From Manihot esculenta (Eukaryota > Streptophyta > Magnoliopsida > Malpighiales > Euphorbiaceae), in NCBI RefSeq assembly GCF_001659605.2, contig NC_035161.2, positions 7,097,290 to 7,161,289 on the forward strand: DNA of 64,000 bases. The letters are read 5' to 3'. The position numbers and the translations under genes are program-made. Below the pieces are notes generated by a model, which saw only the letters and a program-made list of their open reading frames with translations, searched no databases and had not been told where the DNA came from. Shown piece by piece: positions 1 through 11,606 of this stretch (positions are counted from its first letter, which is position 1; each line of letters opens with the position of its first letter).

Positions 1-2925
1 CTACCAGGTTTACCACCTGCTAGGGAGATAGAGTTCGAGATAGAATTGATGCCTGGAACCCGACCGATCTCTATCCCTCCCTACAGGATGGCGCCAGCAG
101 AATTGAAAGAGTTGAAGGAACAATTGCAAGAGTTGGTAGAAAAGGGCTTCATCTGACCGAGCACTTCACCTTGGGGTGCACCAGTTTTGTTCGTGAGAAA
201 GAAGGATGGATCCCTTAGACTTTGTATCGACTACAGACAGTTGAACAAAGTCACTACCAAGAACAAGTACCCTCTGCCAAGGATCGACGATCTATTTGAC
301 CAGCTAGCCGGAGCAGGTTGTTTCTCCAAAATAGATCTGAGATCGGGGTATCATCAGTTAAGGATAAGGGAGGAGGATGTGCCGAAGACAGCTTTCAGGA
401 CTAGATATGGGCATTTTGAGTTCCTTGTAATGCCGTTCGAGTTGACCAACGCCCCTGTAGCATTCATGGATCTCATGAACAGAGTGTTTAGCCAATACCT
501 GGATCACTTTGTTATTGTCTTCATAGATGATATCTTAGTGTATTCCAGGAATGCAGAGGAGCATGCCCATCATCTGAGGTTGGTTCTGCAGACCTTGAGG
601 GAACATGGCCTGTATGCCAAGTTCTCCAAGTGTGAGTTCTGGCTGAGGAGCATTTCATTCTTGGGGCATGTAGTGTCAGAAAATGGAATAGAAGTGGACC
701 CCAAGAAGATAGAAGCAGTGGCTAACTGGCCCAGACCCACTTCAGTGACAGAGATCAGGAGCTTTTTGGGTTTGGCAGGTTACTACAGGAGGTTCGTTCA
801 GGACTTCTCGAAAATAGCAGCTCCTCTAACCAGGCTAACCAGGAAGAACCAGAAGTTTCTGTGGACCGACCAGTGCGAAGAGAGTTTCGAAGAGCTTAAG
901 AAGAGGTTGACTTCAGCACCAGTTTTAGCTCTGCCGTCTAGTGATGAGGACTTTACAGTCTTTTGTGATGCGTCCCGTGTGGGATTGGGTTGTGTACTGA
1001 TGCAGAATGAGAGGGTGATTGCTTATGCTTCTAGGCAGCTGAAGAAGCATGAGTTGAATTACCCCACGCATGACCTTGAGATGGCAGCAGTAATCTTTGC
1101 ACTCAAGATGTGGAGGCACTACCTCTATGGGGTAAAATGTGAGATCTTCACAGATCATAAAAGCCTGCAGTACATCCTGAGTCAAAGAGATTTGAATTTG
1201 AGACAGAGGAGATGGGTAGAGCTGCTGAGTGACTATGATTGCAAGATTCAGTATCATCCGGGTAAGGCGAATGTCGTGGCAGACGCCCTAAGCCAGAAGT
1301 CACTAGGCAGTCTATCCCACATCGCGGCAGAGAGGAGACCAGTGGTGAAGGAATTTTACAAGCTCATTGATGAAGGTCTATAGTTGGAGTTGTCTGGTAC
1401 CGGTGCTTTGGTTGCTCAGATGAAAGTGACACCCGTGTTTCTGGAGCAGGTGGCTCAGAAACAGCATGAGGACCCAGAGTTAGTAAAGATTGCCAGGACT
1501 GTTCAGTCAGGCAAAGACAGTGAGTTCAGATTTGACAGTAAGGGAATCCTCCGCTATGGGAGTCGATTGTGTGTACCAGATGACATAGGGCTAAAAGGAG
1601 ACATTATGAGGGAGGCTCATAATGCAAGATACAACGTTCACCCCGGAGCCACCAAGATGTATCAAGATCTGAAGAAGGTTTATTGGTGGCCAGCGATGAA
1701 GAAAGAAGTGGCACAGTTTGTGTCCGCCTGCGAAGTATGTCAGAGGGTGAAGCTGGAACATCAGAAGCCGGCTGAAATGCTTAACCCGCTACCTATTCCA
1801 GAGTGGAAATGGGAGAATATAGCTATGGACTTCGTAGTGGGGTTACCGGCGGCGTCCAACAGAGTGGACTCCATATGGGTGATTGTGGACAGACTCACCA
1901 AATCTGCTCACTTCATTCCTGTCAGGAGTGGCTACTCTGTGGACAAGTTGGCGCAGGTATATGTGGATGAGATCGTCAGGCTGCATGGGGTTCCTGTTTC
2001 AATAGTGTCTGATAGAGGGCTCCAGTTCACCTCCAGGTTTTGGCGGAGTCTGCAGAATGCCATGGGTACTAGGTTGGATTTCAGTACTGCCTTCCACCCC
2101 CAGACTGACGGATAGTCAGAAAGGACCATCCAGACTATCGAGGATATGCTTAGAATGTGCGTGCTAGACTTTGGCGGTTCTTGGAGGCAGCATCTACCTT
2201 TGGTGGAGTTTGCCTACAATAACAGCCATCATGCTAGCATCGGGATGGCTCCATATGAAGCTTTATATGGGAGGAAGTGCAGGTCACCTGTTTGCTGGGA
2301 GGAAGTTGGAGAAAAGGCCTTGGCAGGGCCTGAGCTAGTAGAGATCACCAGCAGGGTGGTACCCATAATCAGAGAAAGAATCAAGACTGCTACAAGCAGA
2401 CAGAAGAGTTATGCAGACATCCGCAGAAGACAGGTAGAGTTTCAGGAGGGGGATCTGGTATTGCTTAAGGTGTCCCCAATGAAAGGAGTGGTTCAGTTCG
2501 GGAAGAAAGGTAAGCTGGCTCCACGGTACATCGGACCCTTCGAAGTCTTGCAAAAGATTGGGAATGTATCGTACAAGCTGGATTTACCTGCTTCAATGGC
2601 AAGAATCCATCCGGTTTTCCATGTTTCTATGTTGAGGAAGTTTGTGTCAGATCCGGGCAAGGTTCTTAGTGAGCCAGATGTGGAGATCCAAGAGGATCTC
2701 ACCTATGTTGAGCAGCCAGTGCGGATCATAGACACCCAGATCAGAAAGCTGAGAAACAAGGAAATCCCGATGGTGAAAGTCCTTTGGAACCACCACAAGT
2801 TGGAGGAATGCACTTGGGAGACACGGGAGTCCATGCTCCAGCAATACCCTTACTTTTCTAAGGTTAGTTCTTACATGTTTCATGTGTGTTATGTTTATGT
2901 TGTGATGACACTATGCATGTGCTAG
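1..2925 (+). pseudogene. E1: Tekay-like gypsy polyprotein, 5'-truncated, three nonsense codons
   Basis: This is the C-terminal half of a Ty3/gypsy Pol read in frame 1 from the window edge. It shows reverse transcriptase (FIDDILVYS active site near base 525), RNase H (CDAS and TDHKS motifs), integrase (HHCC zinc finger, MDFVVGLP and the DRG motif), the GPF integrase tail and a C-terminal chromodomain ending near 2850. The frame is broken by TGA at 154-156, TAG at 1381-1383 and TAG at 2113-2115, each explained by one C-to-T change from the sister copies E2 and E5. Several missense changes (G to E and A to V near the RT active site, P to L in the integrase DRGP motif) are the same mutation type. 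The normal stop is lost by a small shift, so the frame runs on to 2925. The gag and protease part and the 5' LTR lie outside the window. Confidence 0.9.
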
Positions 2926-2954
2926 TTGAGGAACATTCGGGGACAAATGTTCTT

Positions 2955-2966
2955 AAGGGGGGAGAA
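2955..2966 (+). other. E1 polypurine tract
   Basis: A purine run (AAGGGGGGAGAA) directly abuts the LTR start at 2967. This is the plus-strand priming site of an LTR retrotransposon. An inverted repeat with arms around GAACATTCG lies just upstream. Confidence 0.85.
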
Positions 2967-3932
2967 TGTAATACCCGGCTAGACTCCGGTATCGGAATTC
3001 CTACCGTCCGGTGGAATTTCGGATGTCGGAGACCTCTAGAAGGGTAAAACCATGTTTTCATGAAATGTTTTAATGTTTTTAATGATTTTAAGTAAAGAGG
3101 AAATGAGTTTTTGAATGAAAACACCCTTGGAGGAAACTCAGGTTCGGCCGCCGAAACTCAAAGTTCGGCCACCGAACATGCATGCACTTCGGGAGTGCTT
3201 TAGGCCCCCGAAGGCATAAGTGAGGAAAGTCCAGGTTCGGCCGCCGAACATGGCATGCATGCGGAGGCACTTTCGGCCCCCGAACGTGGCCTGGCCAGCC
3301 ACTATAAAAGGGTCCCTTAGCCGAAAACGGGCGAGTTTTCCCCATTTTCGGCCAAGGTGAGTCCTTCCGCCATTCCTCACCATCCTTGAGTTCTTTCCTT
3401 TAAATCTTTCAAGATTTTCACAAGCTTTTACATTGTTTTGAAGATTTTCGAGTTTTAAAGCAAGTTTTGGAGCTTTGAGGTTCAAGAACTCAAAATCTCC
3501 CACCTCCGAGTTTAGGACGTCTCTCTCTCTCAATCTTCAAGAGGTAAGAACCGATCTTAAGCTCATTTTATGTTTAAAGTAAGTTTTATGCAAGATCTAT
3601 GGGGTAGAATGCATGTTTAGCTCATAGTTAGGTTTTTGAGTTAATGTTATGTTTTGAGCAATGTAGGTTGGATTGTGTTGTTGTTGTGTGTTGTAGTTGG
3701 GGTTTAAGTTAGTTTGAAGCCCCTAGGAACCATTGTATGTATATTTGCATGATTTGAATGAGTTATATGCATGTTGGAAGAGTTGGGAGGCAAATGTGCA
3801 TAAAGGAGCCAAGTTTCTGCCCTTTGGTAGAAACCAGGTTCGGCAGCCGAAGGCACTTTCGGCCGCAGAACATGGCTGGGGAGGCAGGCCTTTCGGCTGC
3901 CGAAGTTGCCCCCGAAAAGAGACTTTCGTCTC
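2967..3932 (+). mobile_element. E1 3' LTR, first piece (interrupted by E2)
   Basis: The LTR starts TGTAATACCCGGCTAG right after the polypurine tract. It has a TATA box (TATAAAAG, 3303-3310) preceded by copies of the TTCGGCCGCCGAA motif, and a splice-donor-like GAG|GTAAGA at 3541. It runs colinear with the reverse complement of the E2 LTR as far as GACTTTCGTCTC. There the opposite-strand E2 LTR begins, at 3933. The remainder of this LTR continues at 16547 after a missing internal part of several hundred bases. Confidence 0.85.
3303..3310 (+). promoter_or_regulatory. LTR TATA box (E1)
   Basis: TATAAAAG sits in a conserved context (GGCCAGCCAC upstream). The same box occurs at the equivalent place in every LTR of this window. 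Confidence 0.6.
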
Positions 3933-6245
3933 TGTAATGACCCGAAAATCGGACCGCTACCGGCGCTAGGATCCAGATCGGCTTAAGGCCACCGGGACCC
4001 GTAGCAAGCCTGACATAACCTGAAAACCTGTATAATCCCATACATGATCAACAACATGCATAAAAATTTAAACTTTTCTTTCATCATCCAACTCAACCTG
4101 AACATACATGCATAACCATAATCATGACCCCTCTGTGGGATCTCAACAATGCCCCAACGGCGATACAACATGAGATGAGTTGGTTTAAACATAAACATTA
4201 TAAAACAATTTCTATAGATCATGTCTCAAAGGGATTACAATACTCACAGAGTTAAGCACATCTATAACCTCAATAAAAAACATACTGTAATCTCATACAT
4301 TACATCATAATACATTTGTCATGTCCACAATCTATCTATTACATAGTCATACTTCAAAACTCTGGCTAACCTTCTGGTCTACCCTGTACCTGCACATCTG
4401 GGGTTAGGGGAGAGGGGTGAGCTACAAAACCCAGTGAGAAGAATAATAGAAAACAATATATTAAAATTTCATGCTTTCATAGAATGCAACACAACACAAC
4501 AAATCACATCTCGGATGGTATTGTCACCTATAGTCCTCTACATAGGTCCAACTGTGCCGGGACGTAGAATGGGTCAACCGGTCTTTCCCTTATCATAACA
4601 TATCATATGGACCAACTGTGCCAGGGACGTAGAATGGGTACAACCTGGACTTTCTCTTACATCGTGCCAGGGACGTAGAATGGGTACAACCTGGACTTCC
4701 ATACCATATCATGCCATAACATCATCATATCATATGAGGACTAAAGGGTCATCCAATAACCAATCCACATCAACATCAAAATCATAAATGCAATGCAACA
4801 TATTCGTGAATACTAATGCAAACAACCTACTATATCTCATGGCATTCATGATGCATGGATCATGCTCAAAATTCATATTTCATCTAGTTTAAAAACTTAA
4901 GGTTTATTCCACTCACCTCTGGCTAGCTCTGACAAACTCTGTAGCAGCTGGCTCACTGCTGGGGTCCTCGGTTCCTCGGGTCCGAACCTACACGGATGGA
5001 CTCCAATGAGGGACCAAACGTACATAAACATAACTCTAATATACTCCCCAAAAACCCCCTAAAACATCATAAAACAACTACATAAAAACATGCAAGAAAT
5101 GGCTGGGCAGGGCACTTTCGGCGGCAGGTTCGGCGGCCGAAAGTCCCTCCAGAGCCGAAAGTCAGGCAGGTTCGGCGGCACCTTCGGCGGCCGAAACTCC
5201 CAGACAGAGGCGAAACTCATGCATGTTCGGCGGCACCTTCGGCGGCCGAAAGTCCCAGACAGAGACGAAAGTCTCTTTTCGGGGGCAACTTCGGCAGCCG
5301 AAAGGCCTGCCTCCCCAGCCATGTTCGGCGGCCGAAAGTGCCTTCGGCTGCCGAACCTGGTTTCTGCCAAAGGGCAGAAACTTGGCTCCTTTGTGCACAT
5401 TCGCCTCCCGACTCTCAAATCATGCATATAACTCAACCAAAACATGCATACAAGCTCCTAGGGGCCTCAAACAAACAAATACCCCAACTACAACACTTCA
5501 AGCATACTCAAACATGCCACATTGTTCAAAAATCACATAAAACCTAACATTTGCTTAAAAACTCATACAACCCTATACATGCCATTCTACCCCATAAAAT
5601 CACTTAAAACTTACTTAAAACATGCATTGAGCTTAAGATCGGCTCTTACCTCTTGAAGATCGAGAGAGAGACGACCTAAACTTGGAGATCCAAGAAAATG
5701 AGCTCTTGAGTTCCCAAAGCTCCAAAACTTGTTTCAAAAGTTCAAAACCTTCAATGCAAGCTTAAAACTCAAGAAAAATGGTGGGGATTTGGAGGAAAAA
5801 CACTAGATCTGGGGAGAGGGAGGTCGGAAGCTAGCTATGGCCGAAAATGGGAGAAAGCTCGCCCATTTCGGCTAAGTGACCCTTTTATAGTGGCTGGCCA
5901 GGCCACGTTCGGGGGCCGAAAGTGCTTCCGCATGCATGCCATGTTCGGCGGCCGAACTTGACTTTCGGCGGCTGAACCTGAACTTCCCTCACTCATGCTT
6001 TCGGGGGCCTAACGTGCCTCCAAAACGCATGCATGTTCGGCGGCCGAACTTGACTTTCGGCGGCCGAACCTGGGTTTTCCTCCAAAGACTTTTCATGCAA
6101 AACTCATTAAATTTCCATACTTAAAACCATGAAATACCTTAAAACATTTTATGAAAACATGTTTCTACCCTACTAGGGGCTTCCGACATCCGAGATTCCA
6201 CCGGACGGTAGGAATTCCGATACCGGAGTCTAGCCGGGTATTACA
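3933..6245 (-). repeat. E2 3' LTR
   Basis: A 2313-bp terminal repeat that is nearly identical to 11607-13919. Read on the minus strand it starts TGTAATACCCGGC at 6245 and ends at 3933, where one C-to-T change gives TCATTACA. It contains two clusters of the TTCGGC-GCCGAA hairpin motif (about 5885-6070 near the TATA box and 5105-5350 further in) and short repeats with the core GCCAGGGACGTAGAATGGG near 4620-4690. Confidence 0.92.
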
Positions 6246-6258
6246 TTCTCCCCCCCTT
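6246..6258 (-). other. E2 polypurine tract
   Basis: On the plus strand this reads TTCTCCCCCCCTT, immediately inside the LTR. Read on the coding strand it is the purine primer of second-strand synthesis. Confidence 0.85.
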
Positions 6259-6355
6259 AAGAACATTCGTCCCCGAATGTACCTCAACTAGCACACATAG
6301 CATGGCATAAAACACAACATACATACATGGCACATAAACACAAAGAGATCTAACC

Positions 6356-9300
6356 TTAAAAGAGATGAGGGTACTGCTGGAGCATAGACTCCCGTGTCTC
6401 CCAAGTGCATTCCTCCAAATTGTGGTGGTTCCACAGGACTTTCACCATCGGGATTTCCTTGTTTCTTAACTTTCTGATCTGGGTGTCTATGATCCGTACT
6501 GGCTGTTCAACATAGGTGAGATCCTCTTGGACCTCCACATCAGGCTCACTAAGAACCTTGCTCGGATCTGACACAAACTTCCTCAACATTGAAACATGGA
6601 AAACCGGATGGATTCTTTCCATTGAAGCAGGTAAATCCAGCTTGTACGACACATTCCCAATCTTTTGCAAGATTTCAAAGGGTCCGATGTATCGTGGGGC
6701 TAGTTTACCTTTCTTCCCGAAGCGAACCACTCCCTTCATTGGAGACACCTTGAGCAATACCAGATCCCCCTCCTGAAACTCTAACTGTCTCCTGCGGACG
6801 TCTGCATAGCTCTTCTGTTTGCTGGCAGCAGTCTTGATTCTCTCTCTGATTATGGGTACCACCCTGCTGGTGATCTCTACTAGCCCAGGCCCTGCTAAGG
6901 CCTTTTCTCCAACTTCTTCCCAGCAAACAGGTGATCTGCACTTCCTTCCGTACAAAGCTTCATATGGAGCCATCCCGATGCTAGCATGATGGCTGTTGTT
7001 GTAGGTAAACTCCACCAAAGGTAGATGCTGCTTCCAAGAACCGCCAAAGTCCAGCACACACATTCTGAGCATATCCTCGATAGTCTGGATGGTCCTTTCT
7101 GACTGTCCGTCAGTCTGGGGGTGGAAGGCAGTACTGAAATCCAGCCTAGTACCCATGGCATTCTGCAGACTCCGCCAAAACCTGGAGGTGAACTGGGGCC
7201 CTCTGTCCGACACTATCGAAACCGGAACCCCATGCAGCCTGACGATCTCATCCACATATACCTGCGCCAACTTGTCCACAGAGTAGCCACTCCTGACAGG
7301 GATGAAGTGAGCAGCTTTGGTGAGTCTGTCCACAATCACCCATATGGAGTCCACTCTGTTGGACGCTGCCGGTAACCCCACTACGAAGTCCATAGCTATA
7401 TTCTCCCATTTCCACTCTGGAATAGGTAGCGGGTTAAGCATTCCAGCCGGCTTCTGATGTTCCAGCTTCACCCTCTGACACACTTCGCAGGCTGACACAA
7501 ACTGTGCCACTTCTTTCTTCATAGCTGGCCACCAATAAACCTTCTTTAGATCTTGATACATCTTGGTGGCCCCGGGGTGAATGCTGTATCTTGCATTATG
7601 AGCCTCTCTCATAATGTCTCCTTTTAGCCCAATGTCATCTGGTACACATAGTCTGCTCCCATAGCGGAGGATCCCCTTGCTGTCAAATCTGAACTCACTG
7701 TCATTGCCTGACTGAACAGTCCTGGCAATCTTTACTAACTCCGGGTCCTCATGCTGTTTCTGGGCCACCTGCTCCAGAAACACGGGTGCCACTCTCATCT
7801 GGGCCACCAAGGCACCTGTACCAGACAACTCCATCTGTAGACCTTCCTCAATAAGCTTGTAGAGCTCCTTCACCACTGGCCTCCTCTCTGCCGATATGTG
7901 GGATAAACTGCCTAGTGACTTCCGGCTTAGGGCGTCTGCCACGACATTCGCCTTACCCGGATGATACTGAATCTTGCAATCATAGTCACTCAGCAACTCT
8001 ACCCATCTCCTCTGTCTCAAATTCAAATCTCTTTGACTCAGGATGTACTGCAGGCTTTTATGATCTGTGAAGATCTCACATTTTACCCCATAGAGGTAGT
8101 GCCTCCACATCTTGAGTGCAAAGATTACTGCTGCCATCTCTAGGTCATGCGTGGGGTAATTCAACTCATGCTTCTTCAGCTGCCTAGAAGCATAAGCGAT
8201 CACCCTCTCATTCTGCATCAGTACACAACCCAGTCCCACACGGGACGCATCACAAAAGACCGTAAAGTCCTCATCACTAGATGGCAGAGCTAAAACTGGT
8301 GCTGAAGTCAACCTCTTCTTAAGCTCTTCAAAACTCTCCTCGCACTGGTCGGTCCACAGAAACTTCTGATTCTTCCTGGTTAGTCTGGTCAGAGGAGCTG
8401 CTATCTTTGAGAAGTCCTGAACGAACCTCCTGTAGTAACCTGCCAAACCCAAGAAACTTCTAATCTCTGTCACTGAAGTGGGTCTAGGCCAGTTAGCCAC
8501 AGTTTCTGTCTTCTTGGGGTCTACCTCAATACCATTCTCTGACACTACATGCCCCAAGAACGAAATGCTCCTCAGCCAGAACTCACATTTAGAGAACTTG
8601 GCGTACAAGCCATGTTCCCTCAAAGTCTGCAAGATCAACCGCAGATGATGGGCATGCTCCTCTGCATTCCTGGAATACACTAAGATATCATCTATGAAGA
8701 CAATAACAAAGTGATCCAGGTATTGACTAAATACTCTGTTCATGAGATCCATGAATGCTGCAGGGGCGTTTGTTAACCCGAACGGCATTACAAGGAACTC
8801 AAAATGCCCATATCTGGTCCTGAAAGCTGTCTTTGGCACGTCTTCATCCCTTATCCTTAGCTGATGGTACCCCGATCTCAGATCTATTTTGGAGAAACAA
8901 CCTGCTCCGGCTAGCTGGTCGAATAGATCATCGATCCTTGGCAGAGGGTACCTATTCTTGGTAGTGACTTTGTTCAACTGCCTGTAGTCGATACAAAGTC
9001 TAAGGGATCCATCCTTCTTTCTGACAAACAAGACCGGAGCACCCCAAGGTGAGGTACTCTGTCGGATGAAACCCTTTTCTACCAGCTCTTGCAACTGCTC
9101 TTTCAACTCCTTTAACTCTGCTGGGGCCATCCTGTAGGGAGGGATAGAGATCGGTCTAGTTCCAGGTACCAACTCTATCTCGAACTCTATCTCCCTAGCA
9201 GGTGGTAAACCTGGAAGCTCATCCGGAAAAACATCCTGAAACTCTCTGACAACTGGCACCGAGGCCGGCTCCCCGACCTGACTGTCTAGCTCTCTCACAT

Positions 9301-11335
9301 GAGCTAAGTACCCCTGACATCCCTTCCTAAGCAACCTACGAGCCTGAAGAGCTGATATCAGACCTCTAGGTGTGCCCCTCTTGTCTCCTCTAAAGACGAC
9401 CTCTGACCCGTTCTGATCTCTGAACCTGACTACCTTGTCCCTGCAGTCCAAGGTAGCACCATGGGTAGATAGCCAATCCATCCCTAGAATGACGTTAAAG
9501 TCTGTCAAATCTAGAACCACAAGGTCGGCGGAGAGGCATCTTCCCTCAATAAAAACTGGACTGTACTGGCAGACTGACACTGCCACTGACGGGTCACACT
9601 TGGGTCCACTGACCCATAGGGGACACTCTAACCCAGAGACTATCAGACCCAACCTCTCAACGGCTCTCGGAGCAATAAATGAATGAGATGCACCTGGGTC
9701 CATTAATGCATACACATCAGAACACCCAATGACGAGATTACCTGACACCACGGTGTTGGATGTGTTAGCCTCCTGCTGAGTCATGGTGAAGATCCTGGCT
9801 GGAGCTGATGGACCTTCACCTCGGGAACCAGAAGAAGAGGCTGCCCCTCTCCCTCTACCTCTGCCACTGCCCTGAGTTGTGGCTGGAACTGCTGGCTGTG
9901 CCACACTACCAGAAGCTGTCTGCTGGGGCTGGCCCATAAAAGGCGCTCTAGGACAATCCCGAGCTATGTGTCCCTCCTGTCCACATCTGAAACATGTATT
10001 AGTCCCAGCTCGACACACTCCCCTGTGCGGTCTTCCACATCTCTGGCATTCTGTACCATCTGAGCCTGAGCTCGAGCCACCGCCAAATCCCAGACCGGAT
10101 TTCAACTTGTTCCAAAACTTATTCTTCTTCGACTTCCTGGTGGTGTTATCCCACCTCTTCTTACCTGAGCTCTGAGAAGAGAAACCTGGTCCTCCTCTGC
10201 CTGGGGTCTTAACCCCTGAAGACTGGGTCATTGACTGCTTCACTGACCCCTCAACTATAGCACTTGCTTCCATTCTTCGAGCCATATCCACCACAGTGTG
10301 GAAACTTTCTCTCTCAGCTGACTGAACCAACGAGGAGTACCTGGAATGCAGCTTCATAACATATTTCTTGGCTTTCTTCGTATCTGTATCTAGAGCTTGC
10401 CCTGAAAAAGGCAATAGCTCCAAGAATTTATCCGTGAACTCCTCTACACCCATGTGCTCTGACTGCCTCAGTTGCTCAAACTCAATCATCTTCAGTTCTC
10501 TGGAACTGTCTGGAAAAGCCCATCTAGCGAACTCATTCGCAAATTCCTCCCATGTCATACCGTCTAATCTCGGGTCCACGTAACACTTGAACCATTCCCG
10601 TGCCTTCTTGCACTTTAGAGTGAACCCCGCCATCTGAATGGCCCTGCTGTCACTTGCCCCTAGCTCATCAGTTATGGTCTTCACCACTCTCAGATACTCA
10701 AAGGGGTCATCCCCTGACTTGTATTTGGGTGCATCCAGCTTGAGGTAATCTGTCATTTTTACCTTGCTCCCATCAGCTGAGCTAGGTCTAGGAGGTTGAG
10801 TAACTGGGGCTGCTGGTTCTGTAGGTGGTGGAGGTGGAGGTGCAGCATTCCCCGGGGTGGGGTTTGCCGGGTTTGGATAGAAGGGTGAGGGTGGATAAGC
10901 TGGGTACTGTGTGTAGGGTGGATAGAAAGGTGGATAAGGCATATAGGTAGGGTAGGGGTTAAAGCTGGAGTAATCCGATGTGCTTCCCATCGGATACCCT
11001 GAACCCTGTGGGAAGGGTGGATAATGGGGTGGAAAACCATACCCCGAGGCCTGAACGCCTCCCTGAGACTCCCCTGTCCCTTCTTCCTCCATGCTCACAT
11101 CCAAGTTTCCATCCCTCCTCTGATCCTCTTCTGTAACCTCCCTCACTCCTGAAGAACTTCCTCCTCTATCTGTCCCCCTTCTGCTAACATCAAAAGACCT
11201 TCTAGGGTCCCTTGACACTCTTTCTCTGGTGGCTCTACATGACATTGCCCTAGGCAATGTGGGAGGACGGGCGCTCGTGCCCTCATCCTCAGGTGGCACT
11301 CCAGTCAATCTTGCAGATCGACGAGTTCCTCTTAT
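6356..11335 (-). CDS. E2 Gag-Pol polyprotein, intact frame but initiator ATG changed to ATA
   Basis: One uninterrupted frame of 1660 codons including the stop, the same length as E5. Order, with approximate residues from 11308: Gag with a proline/tyrosine-rich N-terminus, Gag core (200-350), a CCHC knuckle near 440 preceded by a second Cys/His cluster, protease (MDPGASHSF, near 536), RT (FIDDILVYS, near 873), RNase H, integrase HHCC finger, integrase core (MDFVVG near 1306, DRGPQF near 1369, E in the QSERT motif near 1400), the GPF tail and a chromodomain (about 1596-1636) ending YPHLF. The chromodomain and domain order mark a Tekay/Del-type chromovirus. In E3, E4 and E5 translation would start at an ATG followed by RGTRRSARL; here that codon (11335-11333) is ATA. 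The next in-frame ATG is about 20 codons on. Without another start the frame is probably silent or N-terminally shortened. Confidence 0.93.
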   Translation of the reverse strand: MRGTRRSARLTGVPPEDEGTSARPPTLPRAMSCRATRERVSRDPRRSFDVSRRGTDRGGSSSGVREVTEEDQRRDGNLDVSMEEEGTGESQGGVQASGYGFPPHYPPFPQGSGYPMGSTSDYSSFNPYPTYMPYPPFYPPYTQYPAYPPSPFYPNPANPTPGNAAPPPPPPTEPAAPVTQPPRPSSADGSKVKMTDYLKLDAPKYKSGDDPFEYLRVVKTITDELGASDSRAIQMAGFTLKCKKAREWFKCYVDPRLDGMTWEEFANEFARWAFPDSSRELKMIEFEQLRQSEHMGVEEFTDKFLELLPFSGQALDTDTKKAKKYVMKLHSRYSSLVQSAERESFHTVVDMARRMEASAIVEGSVKQSMTQSSGVKTPGRGGPGFSSQSSGKKRWDNTTRKSKKNKFWNKLKSGLGFGGGSSSGSDGTECQRCGRPHRGVCRAGTNTCFRCGQEGHIARDCPRAPFMGQPQQTASGSVAQPAVPATTQGSGRGRGRGAASSSGSRGEGPSAPARIFTMTQQEANTSNTVVSGNLVIGCSDVYALMDPGASHSFIAPRAVERLGLIVSGLECPLWVSGPKCDPSVAVSVCQYSPVFIEGRCLSADLVVLDLTDFNVILGMDWLSTHGATLDCRDKVVRFRDQNGSEVVFRGDKRGTPRGLISALQARRLLRKGCQGYLAHVRELDSQVGEPASVPVVREFQDVFPDELPGLPPAREIEFEIELVPGTRPISIPPYRMAPAELKELKEQLQELVEKGFIRQSTSPWGAPVLFVRKKDGSLRLCIDYRQLNKVTTKNRYPLPRIDDLFDQLAGAGCFSKIDLRSGYHQLRIRDEDVPKTAFRTRYGHFEFLVMPFGLTNAPAAFMDLMNRVFSQYLDHFVIVFIDDILVYSRNAEEHAHHLRLILQTLREHGLYAKFSKCEFWLRSISFLGHVVSENGIEVDPKKTETVANWPRPTSVTEIRSFLGLAGYYRRFVQDFSKIAAPLTRLTRKNQKFLWTDQCEESFEELKKRLTSAPVLALPSSDEDFTVFCDASRVGLGCVLMQNERVIAYASRQLKKHELNYPTHDLEMAAVIFALKMWRHYLYGVKCEIFTDHKSLQYILSQRDLNLRQRRWVELLSDYDCKIQYHPGKANVVADALSRKSLGSLSHISAERRPVVKELYKLIEEGLQMELSGTGALVAQMRVAPVFLEQVAQKQHEDPELVKIARTVQSGNDSEFRFDSKGILRYGSRLCVPDDIGLKGDIMREAHNARYSIHPGATKMYQDLKKVYWWPAMKKEVAQFVSACEVCQRVKLEHQKPAGMLNPLPIPEWKWENIAMDFVVGLPAASNRVDSIWVIVDRLTKAAHFIPVRSGYSVDKLAQVYVDEIVRLHGVPVSIVSDRGPQFTSRFWRSLQNAMGTRLDFSTAFHPQTDGQSERTIQTIEDMLRMCVLDFGGSWKQHLPLVEFTYNNSHHASIGMAPYEALYGRKCRSPVCWEEVGEKALAGPGLVEITSRVVPIIRERIKTAASKQKSYADVRRRQLEFQEGDLVLLKVSPMKGVVRFGKKGKLAPRYIGPFEILQKIGNVSYKLDLPASMERIHPVFHVSMLRKFVSDPSKVLSEPDVEVQEDLTYVEQPVRIIDTQIRKLRNKEIPMVKVLWNHHNLEECTWETRESMLQQYPHLF

Positions 11336-11606
11336 CCTGTTTTCTGAAAACAGTACACATCATACAAACATTAGCATCATATGGTTCATGTGGGCACACA
11401 TGAACCCTCATCACATATACATCATATTCATATCATAGCATTAATGCACATGCATATTATCATGGCATTTCACATCATCATGCAAGACAGGACTCAACAT
11501 CCTATCCTAGTGGACATGACCTTCCTATTGTGCTTGACCTTCTAGAACATCTATGAGCCCGACACTCTAGGTCCGATCCTATGAACCTAGGGCTCTGACA
11601 CCATTC
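11336..11606 (-). other. E2 leader between 5' LTR and gag
   Basis: Untranslated leader of about 270 bp. It holds the primer binding site next to the LTR and, just before gag, a pyrimidine-rich stretch ending in a splice acceptor-like TTTTCAG (AG at 11344-11345). No other coding signal is seen. Confidence 0.7.

Noticed and set aside
5059..5445. Long open frames on both strands in the LTR with FGGR/RPPK-type repeated residues (also near 12733, 31027, 42033, 49634, 52122)
   Set aside because: They arise because the TTCGGCCGCCGAA arrays lack stops in several frames on both strands. They sit in LTR non-coding DNA and are not conserved as proteins.
6516..10583. Open frames on the plus strand opposite the E2 polyprotein (and their copies opposite E2' and E5)
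   Set aside because: Shadow frames of the real minus-strand Gag-Pol; they mirror its conservation and have no independent start or family.
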